Source: Clostridiales bacterium
Lineage (GTDB): Bacteria > Bacillota > Clostridia > Oscillospirales > CAG-272
Direction of reading: 5' to 3'
NCBI GenBank assembly: GCA_012837425.1
Contig: DURE01000004.1
Location: 1 to 64,000 of the forward strand
DNA: 64,000 nt
Shown one piece after another: positions 28,715 to 39,415 of this stretch. How positions within the stretch are numbered: position 1 is the stretch's first letter; every line of letters begins with the position of its first letter. Position numbers and translations under genes: made by a program. The notes beneath the pieces are model-generated. The model did not search any database. It had not been told where the DNA came from and saw nothing but the letters and a program-made list of their open reading frames with translations.

Positions 28715-30637
28715 TTAAATGTCCTTTAGTATCACAGCGCTTATCGGCCCGAGCGCCACCCGGCCGCAAAACTCCCGGCCAGCCAGCAGGTCAACCTGCC
28801 TGCCGGGCAGCCTGAAAGACAGCCCGGCGTCTCCGCTGTTTGCGGCCACCACAACCCGCTCGCCGCCACGCCTGCGCTCGTATGCGATAAAACCCTCACC
28901 ATAACCGAGAATTTCAAAGTCCCCGCCATGAAAAACCTGCTCACCGGCGCGTACCTCACCCAGCCGGCGGTAGTGAGCGAGCAATTCGGCGTCCTCCCTG
29001 CCCCAGGGGTAGGGCATCCGGCAGAAGGGGTCGCGCCCGCCCTCTATTCCGACCTCGTCGCCGTAAAAGAGAGACGGCGTGCCGTACACGGTATACTGCA
29101 GCGTCGAGGCCAGTTTCAGCCGCCGCACCGCCAGGGTGTATTTTTGTAGGTCCAGCCTGAAGGTGGCAAGCTTTTCGTTTTTCATCGAATCGGTACCTGA
29201 GTCGCCCAGAACGGTCAGTATCCGCTCGGTGTCGTGGGTTCCGAGCAGGTTCATCAGGATGTTGCAGACACAGCGCGGATATGACGAGTAGATATCTGTA
29301 AGTATATTATACAGCATTTTCCCGTCTCTGTAAAGCACGAAGTCAATTATTGCGTTTCTCAGAGGATAGTTCATCACGCTGTCAAGCTGCGCGCCCCGAA
29401 GATACTTCCGCCGCCGGCCGTAGGATACCTTGTCGGAGGCCCTCTCCCAGACCTCACCTATAATAACCGCCTCCTGCGAGGCATTCCTGACGCTCTGCCT
29501 GAAGTCCTCAAGAAACCTGTCCGAGAGCTCGTCGACAACGTCGAGCCGCCAGCCGCCGACACCCCGCCTTACATATTTTGCGCCTATCCCGCCGGGCCCG
29601 GCAAAATAAGCCCGGCATTCGTCGTTTTCGTGATTGAGCTTGGGCAGCCGCACAATATCCCACCAACACAGATAGCTGTCGGGGTAGTCCTTGAAAAAGT
29701 ACCAGTCGTAGTAGGGCGAGTTTTTTGACTGATAGGCGCCGGGGCCGGGGTATCTACCGTATTTGTTGAAGTATTTGCTGTCATCCCCGGTATGGTTGAA
29801 AACCCCGTCAAGAATTATTTTTATGCCGCGCCCTTTTGCCTCTTCAATCAGCCTGTCGAGCGCCTCGTCTCCGCCGAACAGGCCATCGACCGTCTCATAA
29901 TCCCCGGTGTCGTACTTGTGGTTTGAGTAGGCCTCAAATATCGGGCTGAGATATATTGCCCCTGCCCCGAGCGAGGCGATATAGTCGAGCTTTTCTATTA
30001 TCCCCCAGAGGTTTCCCCCGAAAAACACGTTGTTCTCAACCTCGTCGCCCGGCCGCTCGCCGTACTGCGGCACGCCAGACTCCCAGTCCTCGTCAATCAC
30101 CGTCCCGGGGCGCAGTGAAACTCTCCCCGCGCCCCGGCGGAATCTGTCAACGTATATGTGATATATTATTTTTGAACCCAGCCACTCCGGGGTCTTGAAA
30201 TCATCGCGGTAACAAATCAGTCTGAAGCGGTTTTTGCTGCAAGACACAAGCCTTAAATCCACGTTGTTGGGGGTGTCCGACCAGAGAATCTCCTTCTCGC
30301 GGAAGAATAAAAACTCATAGAAAAAAAGCCCGTCCTCCTCGCCGCCGCAGAGTCGGCGAAGCGATATTGGGGCAGAGTAAGTATCAAGCCCGAAAAAGCT
30401 GCCACAAAACTCAAGTTCGATGTCCTTGCGCTTAAAGCTGCCGTCCTTTTGTATTCTGATCAGGGCGCGCACAATTCCCAGCCGGCGGGGTATTCTGACC
30501 GAAAAGACAAGCCTGCCCGACACTCGATATGCCCCGAGGTGGGAGACATCCACCCCCTCGGGGCAGTCGGGCAAATAGAGTGTCTTTTCAACAACCGGGG
30601 TGCCGGGGCAGATTTGCTGGTCAATTTTTATCAGCAT
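28715..30637 (-). CDS. Glycoside hydrolase family 13 (alpha-amylase/neopullulanase type)
   Basis: IYHIYVDRFRRG, GIKIILDGVFNHTGDDS, GGWRLDVVDEL, VIIGEVW, LLGTHDTERI. Confidence 0.93.
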   Translation of the reverse strand: MLIKIDQQICPGTPVVEKTLYLPDCPEGVDVSHLGAYRVSGRLVFSVRIPRRLGIVRALIRIQKDGSFKRKDIELEFCGSFFGLDTYSAPISLRRLCGGEEDGLFFYEFLFFREKEILWSDTPNNVDLRLVSCSKNRFRLICYRDDFKTPEWLGSKIIYHIYVDRFRRGAGRVSLRPGTVIDEDWESGVPQYGERPGDEVENNVFFGGNLWGIIEKLDYIASLGAGAIYLSPIFEAYSNHKYDTGDYETVDGLFGGDEALDRLIEEAKGRGIKIILDGVFNHTGDDSKYFNKYGRYPGPGAYQSKNSPYYDWYFFKDYPDSYLCWWDIVRLPKLNHENDECRAYFAGPGGIGAKYVRRGVGGWRLDVVDELSDRFLEDFRQSVRNASQEAVIIGEVWERASDKVSYGRRRKYLRGAQLDSVMNYPLRNAIIDFVLYRDGKMLYNILTDIYSSYPRCVCNILMNLLGTHDTERILTVLGDSGTDSMKNEKLATFRLDLQKYTLAVRRLKLASTLQYTVYGTPSLFYGDEVGIEGGRDPFCRMPYPWGREDAELLAHYRRLGEVRAGEQVFHGGDFEILGYGEGFIAYERRRGGERVVVAANSGDAGLSFRLPGRQVDLLAGREFCGRVALGPISAVILKDI

Positions 30638-33071
30638 ATGCAGCTTTTGTGCTGACCTCCTCAATTCCCCAGATTTCGCGGGCATAATCCCTAATTGACC
30701 GGTCGGCCGCAAAGTAGCCTGATGAGGCGATGTTGCAGAGCGACATGCGGTTCCATTTTTCCCGGTCGGCATAGGCGCATATCATGCTCTCACGCGTGAG
30801 ACGGTAGGACTCAAAGTCGGCAAGGCACATATACGGGTCGGATACCCCGTGGCTTGCGATAAGGTATGAGGCGATGTCGGCAAAGGATTCCCCGGCAAAG
30901 CCCTTTTGCAGCTGTCCTATAATTTTCGTCAGCTTTTCGTTTTGCGCGTAGTACTCAACTGAATTGTAGCCCCGCAGCCAGAGCTCGTCGACCTCGCGGC
31001 TGCTAAGCCCGAAGATATACATATTTTCCTTGCCCACGGCCTCAAGAATCTCGACATTGGCGCCGTCAAGCGTGCCTATGGTAATGGCGCCGTTCATCAT
31101 AAGCTTCATGCAGCCGGTTCCGCTCGCCTCCTTGCCGGCAAGCGATATTTGCTCGCTTATCTCGGCGGCGGGCATCAGGATTTCGGCCTCGCTGACATCG
31201 TAGTTCTCAAGGAATATTACCCGCAGCCTCTCGCAGACCTGCGGGTCGGAGTCAATCTCCCGGCTCAGCATGCAAATAAGGCTGATAATCCGGCGCGCCA
31301 TATGATAGCCCGGCGCCGCCTTGCCCCCGAATATGAAGGTCTGGGGCTGCATATCAAGTCCGGGATTGTCCTTCAGCTCAAGATAAAGCCCTATGATGTT
31401 CAGGGCGTTTAGCAGCTGCCGCTTGTACTCGTGCATGCGCTTTATCTGCATGTCATAAACCGAGTGGTTGTCTATCTTCTGCCCGGTTTTGGCGTATGCG
31501 TATTTGGCGAATCTTACCTTGTTCTCGTGCTTTATAGCCCTGAGCTGCCGGAGCACCCCGGGGTCGTCGGCAAATTTCAGAAAATCCATGAGACGTTCGG
31601 GGTGTGTCCTGTAGTCGGGACCTATGCACTCGTCAAGCAGGGCGGCCAGCCCGGGGTTGACATAGCAGAGCCAGCGCCGGTGGGCTATTCCGTTTGTGAC
31701 ATTTGTGAATTTGTGCGGCCAGAGGCGATAGAATTCCCTGAAGGTTGACTCCTTGAGTATCTCGCTGTGAAGCTTTGAGACGCCGTTTACATGGTGCGAG
31801 CCGACTATCGAGAGGTTGGCCATTCTAATCTGGCCGTAGCCGAGGATGCTCATGTCCGAAATGCGCTTCCACGCTCCCGGGAAAACATTCCAGGCCTGCT
31901 GGCAGAACCTTTCGTTGATTTCTTTTATTATCGCATAAATGCGCGGGAGCCTGAGTTTGAAGAGCGCCTCATTCCAGCACTCGAGCGCCTCGGGCATCAC
32001 GGTGTGGTTGGTATAGGATACGCACCGGGTCACGCAGTCCCAGGCACGCTCCCAGTCAAAGTAATACTCGTCGATGAGAATCCTTATCAGCTCGGGTATG
32101 CAGAGCGCCGGGTGGGTGTCGTTTATATGAATCGCTACCTTCTCGGGGAAGTTATCGAGCGTTTTATAAACCGCCATGTGGTCGTGAATCATGCTCTGCA
32201 CCGAGGCCGAGGCCAGAAAATACTGCTGGGAAAGCCTCAGCAGCTTGCCCTCGGTGTGGTTGTCCGAGGGGTATAGCACCTTTGAGATTATCTCGGCGTT
32301 GTTGCTCTCCTCAAGCGCTCGGGTGTACTGCCCCTGAGTAAAGAGCCCCATGTTGAACCTATGCAGGTCGCGCGCCCGCCAGAGCCGCAGCGGCGAGACC
32401 GCCTCGCAGTCGGCCCCCGATATCATCATGTCATAGGCCACCGCCTCTACCTCCTCGCAGTCCTCGTAGTGTACCTGAAGCCGGCCTTCCTTCCAGACCT
32501 CCTTCACCCGGCCCCCGAAACGCACAACAAAGGCCCGATCGGTGCGCGGGATAAGCCAGACCTCGCCGCGCGGCAGCCAGATGTCTGGGAGCTCTATTTG
32601 AATCCCGTCGATTATTTTTTGCCTGAAAAGCCCGTATTCGTAGCAGATTGAAAAGCCGGTCGCCGGGTAGTTCAGCGAGGAAAGCGAGTCCATAAAGCAG
32701 GCGGCCAGCCGCCCGAGCCCACCGCTGCCAAGCCCAGCGTCGGGCTCGATGTCGTATATCTCCTCAATGTCAAACCCAAGTTTGCCTAGCACCTCGCTGT
32801 ATATTCCGGAGAGCCCCAAGTTGCAGAGGTTTGTCCGCAGCGAGCGGCCGAGCATAAACTCCATGCACAGATAATACACCCGCTTTGCCCCGTTGAGGTT
32901 GGCCACGTGCTTGAATTCCCCGCGTTTTCTGGTGAGTATGTCTCTGACGGTCATCGCAACCGCCTTGAAAACCTGCTCCTTTGTGGCAGTGCCCGGGAGC
33001 GCACCGAAATGCCGCAGCAGCTTTTCCTCAATATTTGTTTTAACCATATCGGCGTCAAGCTGAAAATTCAT
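30621..33071 (-). CDS. glgP: Glycogen phosphorylase
   Basis: YYLCMEFMLGRSLRTNLCNLG, DAGLGSGGLGRLAACFMDSL, IHINDTHPAL, EASGTGCMKLMMNGAITIGTLDGANVEI. Confidence 0.97.
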   Translation of the reverse strand: MNFQLDADMVKTNIEEKLLRHFGALPGTATKEQVFKAVAMTVRDILTRKRGEFKHVANLNGAKRVYYLCMEFMLGRSLRTNLCNLGLSGIYSEVLGKLGFDIEEIYDIEPDAGLGSGGLGRLAACFMDSLSSLNYPATGFSICYEYGLFRQKIIDGIQIELPDIWLPRGEVWLIPRTDRAFVVRFGGRVKEVWKEGRLQVHYEDCEEVEAVAYDMMISGADCEAVSPLRLWRARDLHRFNMGLFTQGQYTRALEESNNAEIISKVLYPSDNHTEGKLLRLSQQYFLASASVQSMIHDHMAVYKTLDNFPEKVAIHINDTHPALCIPELIRILIDEYYFDWERAWDCVTRCVSYTNHTVMPEALECWNEALFKLRLPRIYAIIKEINERFCQQAWNVFPGAWKRISDMSILGYGQIRMANLSIVGSHHVNGVSKLHSEILKESTFREFYRLWPHKFTNVTNGIAHRRWLCYVNPGLAALLDECIGPDYRTHPERLMDFLKFADDPGVLRQLRAIKHENKVRFAKYAYAKTGQKIDNHSVYDMQIKRMHEYKRQLLNALNIIGLYLELKDNPGLDMQPQTFIFGGKAAPGYHMARRIISLICMLSREIDSDPQVCERLRVIFLENYDVSEAEILMPAAEISEQISLAGKEASGTGCMKLMMNGAITIGTLDGANVEILEAVGKENMYIFGLSSREVDELWLRGYNSVEYYAQNEKLTKIIGQLQKGFAGESFADIASYLIASHGVSDPYMCLADFESYRLTRESMICAYADREKWNRMSLCNIASSGYFAADRSIRDYAREIWGIEEVSTKAAYADKN

Positions 33072-34579
33072 CGCCGCCCGCCCCCTTCATTCCGGAATAA
33101 GCCTTCGTATACCTCCATGTATTTTTTGGCCGAGGCATCCCAGGAAAAGTCAACCTGCATAATTTTCTTGATAAAGGCACGCCTTTTTTTTTCGTCCTGC
33201 CAGAGCGACAGCGCCGCCATGATGCACTCGAGCAGCCCGCCCGGGGAATATTCGGCAAAGGTAAATCCGTTGCCCTGCAGCTCGCCGTCAACCTCCCGGA
33301 AGCCCTTTATTGATTCGGCCAGACCGCCGGTCTCGCGCACGACCGGTATCGCACCGTAGCGCGAGGCTATCATCTGTGACAGTCCGCAGGGCTCGCTTTT
33401 TGAGGGCATGAGAAATATGTCGGCGGCGGCGTAGATTTGGCGCGAGAGCTCACGGTTGTAGTCGATAATCGTTTTGACCTTGGCAAAATGGCGCTGCTCA
33501 AGGCTTGTGAAAAACTCCTCAAAGCGCGCCTCGCCCCGCCCGAGCACCACAAGCTGCAGGTCGTTTTCCGAGACAAGCCTGCATGCAATTTCGCAAACCA
33601 GATCAAGTCCCTTGTGAGAGGCCAGCCTCGAGATTATCGCCAGCAGCGGCACTTCGCGCACCGGAAGCCCGAGCTCCTTCTGCAGGGCTGACTTGTTTTT
33701 GTATTTCCCGTCAATTTTCTTCCATGAGTAGTTGACCGGGAGCGCCGGGTCGGTTTCGGGGTTGTAGTAGTCATAGTCAATTCCGTTGAGTATCCCGCAG
33801 AGCTTTCCGGGGTTTTCATTCAGGATATATTCCAGCCCCCGGCCGAACTCCGGGGTCCTTATCTCCTCAGCGTATCGGGGGCTGACAGTGGTCACCCTGT
33901 CGGCGCAGCAAACTCCCGCCTTCATCAGATTGAGCTTGCCGTGATAGTCGAGCAGCTCATGGTATTCGTCGCCGAGTGCAAAGACGTCGCCGAGTATGTC
34001 GTGCTCAAACTGCCCCTGATACTCGATGTTGTGGATAGTGTAGACGGTCCTAATCCGGTCATAGCCTTCGATGCCCCGACACAAAAGGTTTTTGTATACT
34101 ATACTAAGCCCGCCCTGCCAGTCGTGGGCGTGGATTATATCCGGCCAGAACTCAAGGTGCCTTATCAGCTCCATTGTCGCCATGCAGAAAAAGGCGAACC
34201 TCTCGCCGTCGTCATAATGGCCGTAGAGGCTGTCGCGACCGAAATAATACTCGCTCTCGACAAAGTAATATATTACATTGCCGCGTCTTAGCGATTTTAT
34301 GCCGCAGTACTGCCTTCGCCATGCAAGACTGAGGTTAAAGGCCGCCTCATCCTTCATCTTCTGCTGCCATTCCTCGCCTATTGCCGAGTAAAGCGGCATG
34401 ACCACGCGAATGTCACACTTCGGGTAGCGCCCGGCAAGGGCTGCCGGCAGCGAGCCCAGCACGTCGCCCAGCCCGCCGGTGGCGGCATAGGGCATCACCT
34501 CGGAGCCGACAAACAGGATTTTATAGCCGCTCTGTCCGGTCTTTTGCCGGTCACTCCATAATAATTCCTCAAGCTTCAT
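33068..34579 (-). CDS. glgA: Glycogen synthase (ADP-glucose)
   Basis: ILFVGSEVMPYAATGGLGDVLGSLPAAL, IIHAHDWQGGL, PSKSEPCGLSQMIASRYGAIPVVRETGGLAE. Confidence 0.95.
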   Translation of the reverse strand: MKLEELLWSDRQKTGQSGYKILFVGSEVMPYAATGGLGDVLGSLPAALAGRYPKCDIRVVMPLYSAIGEEWQQKMKDEAAFNLSLAWRRQYCGIKSLRRGNVIYYFVESEYYFGRDSLYGHYDDGERFAFFCMATMELIRHLEFWPDIIHAHDWQGGLSIVYKNLLCRGIEGYDRIRTVYTIHNIEYQGQFEHDILGDVFALGDEYHELLDYHGKLNLMKAGVCCADRVTTVSPRYAEEIRTPEFGRGLEYILNENPGKLCGILNGIDYDYYNPETDPALPVNYSWKKIDGKYKNKSALQKELGLPVREVPLLAIISRLASHKGLDLVCEIACRLVSENDLQLVVLGRGEARFEEFFTSLEQRHFAKVKTIIDYNRELSRQIYAAADIFLMPSKSEPCGLSQMIASRYGAIPVVRETGGLAESIKGFREVDGELQGNGFTFAEYSPGGLLECIMAALSLWQDEKKRRAFIKKIMQVDFSWDASAKKYMEVYEGLFRNEGGGRR

Positions 34580-35718
34580 ACGCTGACCCCCTTCCCGATA
34601 AAAAACGGCAGAGTCTCGTGCCCCGACAGCCGCCGCCCGTCTTTGATAAGCACATCCCGGTCGGTAACCACACAATACAGCTCGGCGCCCTCGCCGACAT
34701 ATGTGTCGTCCAGCAGCACGCAGTTTCTCACCGTGGCCCCGCGGCCGACTCTGACCCCGCGGAAGACAATCGAATTTTCGACCATACCCTCAATCACGCA
34801 ACCGTCGGCGACAAGCGAGTTGGCCACCCTTGCACCGGTCATGTATTTTGTCGGCGGCAGGTTGAGCATCCGCGTCATCACCGGCCGGTCGGGAATACCG
34901 AAAAGCCGGCGGCGCACCTCGGGGTCGAGCAACTCGAGCGAGCACCTGTAATAGCTCTCAAGGCGGTTGACAAGCGCATAATATCCCCCGTGACCGAAGG
35001 CAAAGAACCTGTCCTCCCCAAGCCTCTGCCCGATTAGCTGGTGCTCAAAGCTGGTATACCCGTGAGCGACCGCGTCCTCTATGAGCTTGATCAGATAATA
35101 TTTCTTTGCTATCATGATGTTCATGCTGACTTCTATTTCATTTTTCCGGCCGTCCTCCGACGTGTATTCGGCAAAGTCGCATATCCGCCCGTCCCCGTCT
35201 GCTCTGACCACGGTGACGCGGGGCGTCAGGTGCAGCTTTTTGGGGGAAATGCGCTTGGTCACAATGGTGATGTCGGCGCCCCGTTCGGCGTGCTTTTCTA
35301 TGACCTCGGCCAAATCAATGTTGCATATGACATCGCAGTCCGAGAGCACCATATGTTCCTCGCTGCACTCGGATATAAAGCTCATCACGGCTATAAGCGC
35401 CTCAAGCCGCGAGGAGTAGACCCGGTCGGAGGAGGCGTTTTCATATGAGGTGATAAAGGGCGGCAGGATTTTTATGCCTCCAACCTCACGCTCAAGGTCC
35501 CAGTCCCGCCCGCTGCCCAGGTGCTCAAGCAGCGACTTGTAATTGTTGTGTGTGATTATGCCGACCTTTGTGATACCCGCATTAACAAGATTCGAGAGGG
35601 CAAAATCAACAAGCCTGTACCGGCAGCCGAAGGGGAGGCTTGCCATGGTCCGGGTTCTTGTCAGCTCGGGTATTGTCGTGTCGTGAATATTTGAAAATAT
35701 CAGTCCTGCGGCATTCAT
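34576..35718 (-). CDS. glgD: GlgC paralogue/regulatory subunit GlgD
   Basis: IPELTRTRTMASLPFGCRYRLVDFALSNLVNAGI, left-handed beta-helix hexapeptide C-terminus; adjacent to glgC. Confidence 0.92.
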   Translation of the reverse strand: MNAAGLIFSNIHDTTIPELTRTRTMASLPFGCRYRLVDFALSNLVNAGITKVGIITHNNYKSLLEHLGSGRDWDLEREVGGIKILPPFITSYENASSDRVYSSRLEALIAVMSFISECSEEHMVLSDCDVICNIDLAEVIEKHAERGADITIVTKRISPKKLHLTPRVTVVRADGDGRICDFAEYTSEDGRKNEIEVSMNIMIAKKYYLIKLIEDAVAHGYTSFEHQLIGQRLGEDRFFAFGHGGYYALVNRLESYYRCSLELLDPEVRRRLFGIPDRPVMTRMLNLPPTKYMTGARVANSLVADGCVIEGMVENSIVFRGVRVGRGATVRNCVLLDDTYVGEGAELYCVVTDRDVLIKDGRRLSGHETLPFFIGKGVSV

Positions 35719-35808
35719 TGTTTTCTCCGTTGCTTTGGTTTTTGCCTACAAACCCCGGCCGCCATACTCCCGGGGCAGAAATCTCGCTGCATTTATTTTA
35801 TCCTTGCA

Positions 35809-37011
35809 CTATACCATTATCAGCTTTTCATGCGGGGTCACCTCAACGCCCGACGGCACGAAAACACCCGCACCGATAACCGTCACCTCCACCTCGAAGG
35901 GCGGCAGGCTCTCGTCGCGCGGGGCGCCTACCCGCGCCCCGGCGCCAATTGTCGCTCCGGTGTCGACTATCGCGCAGTCTACCGACGCGCCCTCGCTTAT
36001 TAAGACATCATCCATTATCACCGAGTCACGAACACTAGCACCGCTCATGACCCTCACCCCCGAGCCGAGCACGCAGTTTATCACCGAGCCGTATATCTCG
36101 CAGCCCTCGGTCACCACCGAATTCTCGACCACCGCCAGCCTGCCGATATGCTGCGGCGGCCTGCTGTCCTGCCGCGAGTAAATGCTCCAGACCTTGTCAT
36201 TAAGATTCAGCCGGGGCTCGGGGCCAAGCATGTCCATGTTGGCCTCCCAAAGGCTTGATACCGTACCGACGTCCTTCCAGTAACCCTCAAACTCATAGGC
36301 GTAAAGATTCTCGCCGGCGGCCAGAATTGAGGGGATTACGTTTTTCCCGAAATCGTTTGAGGACTCGGCGTCGGCGTCGTCGGCCTCAAGATATGAGATT
36401 AGCTTTTCCTTGCTGAATATATAGATTCCCATCGACGCCTTGGTGCTCTCGGGGATTTTCGGCTTTTCGATGAACTTTATTATCCTGCCGTCGGGGTCTG
36501 TGCTCATGATTCCGAACCTCCCGGTCTCTGAGAGCGGCACGTCAAGGACGGCTATTGTGCAGTCCGAGTTTTTCTCTTTGTGGTACTCGAGCATTTTGCG
36601 GTAGTCCATCCGGTAGATGTGGTCGCCCGAGAGGATTATCACATAGTCAGGGGCATACCGGTTTATAAAATCAATGTTTTGGTATATCGCGTTTGCGGTG
36701 CTGCGGTACCAGTCGGCGCCGTGCTGCCGCTGGTAGGGCGGCAGGATTTTGAGTCCACCCCAAATCCGCTCAAGGTCCCAGGGTACCCCGGTACCCATGT
36801 ATTCATTGAGCAGGTGGGGCTGATACTGGGTCAGCACCCCCACGGTGTCTATCCCCGAGTTGACGCAGTTAGTCAGCGTGAAATCTATAATCCTGTACTT
36901 GCCGCCGAACTTGACCGCCGATTTGGCGATTTTCCCGGTCAGCGAGCAGAGCCTTGAGCCCTGTCCGCCGGCAAGCAGCATTGCAATCCATTCTTTTTTT
37001 TTCTTTGGCAT
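35809..37011 (-). CDS. glgC: Glucose-1-phosphate adenylyltransferase
   Basis: [70 protein letters not shown]. Confidence 0.97.
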   Translation of the reverse strand: MPKKKKEWIAMLLAGGQGSRLCSLTGKIAKSAVKFGGKYRIIDFTLTNCVNSGIDTVGVLTQYQPHLLNEYMGTGVPWDLERIWGGLKILPPYQRQHGADWYRSTANAIYQNIDFINRYAPDYVIILSGDHIYRMDYRKMLEYHKEKNSDCTIAVLDVPLSETGRFGIMSTDPDGRIIKFIEKPKIPESTKASMGIYIFSKEKLISYLEADDADAESSNDFGKNVIPSILAAGENLYAYEFEGYWKDVGTVSSLWEANMDMLGPEPRLNLNDKVWSIYSRQDSRPPQHIGRLAVVENSVVTEGCEIYGSVINCVLGSGVRVMSGASVRDSVIMDDVLISEGASVDCAIVDTGATIGAGARVGAPRDESLPPFEVEVTVIGAGVFVPSGVEVTPHEKLIMV

Positions 37012-37042
37012 AGGGTCTCCCGGTATTTATCTGGTAAATTTG

Positions 37043-38995
37043 TCAGTCGTCCTCAAACTGAAGTTTCAGCGGGTCGATAACCGTCCGCTTCCTGGTTTTT
37101 TGAGCTTTCTTCTCGCCGCCCTCCTGCCCGGCGGGGTAATCGGCACTGAAAATAACAGCCGAGAGCGGCGGCAGGGTTAATGAAATATGGAATGGCAACC
37201 AGTGCATTCCGGGCGCCTTTGGTACAAGCTGTCCCTCGTTGAGCATCCCTGTGCCTCCGTATTTTTTGTCGTCGCTGCTCATCAGCTCAAAATATGGCCT
37301 GCTCTGCGGCACACCGAGCATAAAGTCACGCCGCAAAACCGGTGTAAAGTTCAGAACCACGACTAGCTCGCGGCCGTCTTTTGCGATTCTTCTGTATGAA
37401 TATACACTCTCGTCCCGGTTGTCGGGGTCTATCCAGCGAAAGCTCTCCCAGCCCTCATCGCTCTCCCAGAGTTCGGGGTGCTCAAGGTAAAAATGGTTGA
37501 GCTCGGCGTGAAATAACTGGTAGCGGGCGTGGGCTTCGTAGTCGAGCAGAAACCATTCTATCTCGCCGGCAAAGTCCCATTCGCGAAACTGCCCTATCTC
37601 GTTGCCCATGAAGGTCAGCTTTTTCCCGGGATGAGTCATCATATAGACGGCATATGCGCGGGCGGTGGCGAATTTCTGGTTATAGTCGCCCCACATACGG
37701 TCAAGCAGCGATTTTTTTCCGTGCACCACCTCGTCATGCGATACCGGAAGCAGGAATTTTTCGGAGAATGAATATGTCAGGGCAAAGGTGAGCTTGTTGT
37801 GGTTGTACTTTCTGAAGTAAGGGTCAATGCCGATATAATCGAGCGAGTCGTGCATCCAGCCCATGTTCCACTTGAAGGAAAAGCCGAGTCCGTCATTGTC
37901 AAAGCCGGTCACATTGGGCCATGCGCTCGACTCTTCGGCTATCATCAGCACATCCGGGAACTGCCCGGCCATGTGCCCGTTGAGCTTTTTGAAAAAACTT
38001 ATCGCCTCAAGGCACCTGTTGTCGCCGTAGACATTGGGGGTCCACTCCCCCGGAGCTCTGTCGTAATCAAGATAGAGCATTGAGGCCACCGCGTCGACCC
38101 TCAGCCCGTCGATATGATATTTTGAGGCCCAGAACACGGCATTTGAGACGAGAAAACTCTCGACCTCGGGGCGGGATACGTCAAACTGTCTCGTCCCCCA
38201 GCCGTTGTGCTCCCTGCGCTTGTCCTCATATTCATAGAGATGCTGCCCGTCAAACTCATAGAGCCCGTGTGCGTCCTTGGGAAAATGCGCCGGCACCCAG
38301 TCAAGTATCACACCTATTCCGGCCTGATGCATCCGGTCAACAAACTCCATAAAGTCGCACGGGGTACCGAATCTTGAGGTAGGCGCAAAATACCCGCAGA
38401 TCTGATAGCCCCACGACGGGCTGAAGGGGTACTCCATTATCGGCAAAAGCTCGATGTGGGTGTATCCCATCTGCTTGACATAGGGAGCGAGGTCTTCTGC
38501 CAGCTCACGGTAGCTGTAGTAGCTGCCGTCGCTGCGGCGCCGCCAGGACTCGGCATGAAGCTCGTAGATGTTCAGCGGGCGGGTAAAATAGTTCTGCCGG
38601 TCCATGGTTTTTGCGCGCCAGGCCATCCAGCCCTCGTCGCCCCAGGTGTAGCTGTCAAGGTCGTATATAATCGAAGCGGTGCCCGGCGGCCGCTCGCAAT
38701 AAAAGGCATAGGGGTCGGCCTTGTCAATTGTTTTATCCCCGCAAAAAAAGCGGAACTTGTACATATCTCCGTATTTCGCCTCGGCATATGCCTCCCATAT
38801 TCCGTTTTCGGTGACCTTTTTCATGGGGCAGGAAAATCCCCAGTTATTAAAGCTGCCGATAACGTATGCGGCTTCGGCATGGGGCGCCCATACGCGGAAG
38901 ACAAACATCCCGCCCTCGCGGTGCGCCCCGAGGTAATCATACATCCAGTAGTCGGTTTCCCGGTTTATCTGAAATTGCTTCATTTGTTCTGCCAT
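37043..38995 (-). CDS. glgB: 1,4-alpha-glucan branching enzyme
   Basis: YTHIELLPIMEYPFSPSWGYQICGYFAPTSRFG, GLRVDAVASMLYLDY, AEESSAWPNVT, LPVSHDEVVHGKKSLL. Confidence 0.97.
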   Translation of the reverse strand: MAEQMKQFQINRETDYWMYDYLGAHREGGMFVFRVWAPHAEAAYVIGSFNNWGFSCPMKKVTENGIWEAYAEAKYGDMYKFRFFCGDKTIDKADPYAFYCERPPGTASIIYDLDSYTWGDEGWMAWRAKTMDRQNYFTRPLNIYELHAESWRRRSDGSYYSYRELAEDLAPYVKQMGYTHIELLPIMEYPFSPSWGYQICGYFAPTSRFGTPCDFMEFVDRMHQAGIGVILDWVPAHFPKDAHGLYEFDGQHLYEYEDKRREHNGWGTRQFDVSRPEVESFLVSNAVFWASKYHIDGLRVDAVASMLYLDYDRAPGEWTPNVYGDNRCLEAISFFKKLNGHMAGQFPDVLMIAEESSAWPNVTGFDNDGLGFSFKWNMGWMHDSLDYIGIDPYFRKYNHNKLTFALTYSFSEKFLLPVSHDEVVHGKKSLLDRMWGDYNQKFATARAYAVYMMTHPGKKLTFMGNEIGQFREWDFAGEIEWFLLDYEAHARYQLFHAELNHFYLEHPELWESDEGWESFRWIDPDNRDESVYSYRRIAKDGRELVVVLNFTPVLRRDFMLGVPQSRPYFELMSSDDKKYGGTGMLNEGQLVPKAPGMHWLPFHISLTLPPLSAVIFSADYPAGQEGGEKKAQKTRKRTVIDPLKLQFEDD

Positions 38996-39287
38996 TTCCA
39001 GTCCACATGACCTCTTTTCGTATTTGCGCGGCCGTCATAACCCCCTGAGCGTTGGGGCCGGTTCACGAAAAACCGCATATGCAGCAAAAAATCGCAAAAC
39101 CCATCAAAATAAAACGGGACAACATTCACCCTGCAAAAATATCCTTCCGCCCGCAATAGATGTTTTCACAAGTCTTGCCCGGATTTTTTGTGACAAAAAT
39201 AATTTTGCCCGAGTTTTGCAGTTCAATACATAAAATCGGGGCGAAACTCGGTTGGCGGCAAAAACCGCTGTAAACCTTGCCGGATGC

Positions 39288-39315
39288 TTGACACCGGCCG
39301 GGTTTATAGTATAAT
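39288..39315 (+). promoter_or_regulatory. Promoter TTGACA-16-TATAAT upstream of the Gld-like ABC operon
   Basis: ttgaca 39288-39293, tataat 39310-39315. Confidence 0.65.
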
Positions 39316-39415
39316 AATAAATGTCCGCCGGAATAATTTTCATTATGACACATAACGGATTTCGGCGACTATTTGACTGTGATGCTGATTCATTTTAACA
39401 AAGGGGGGCAAAAAC

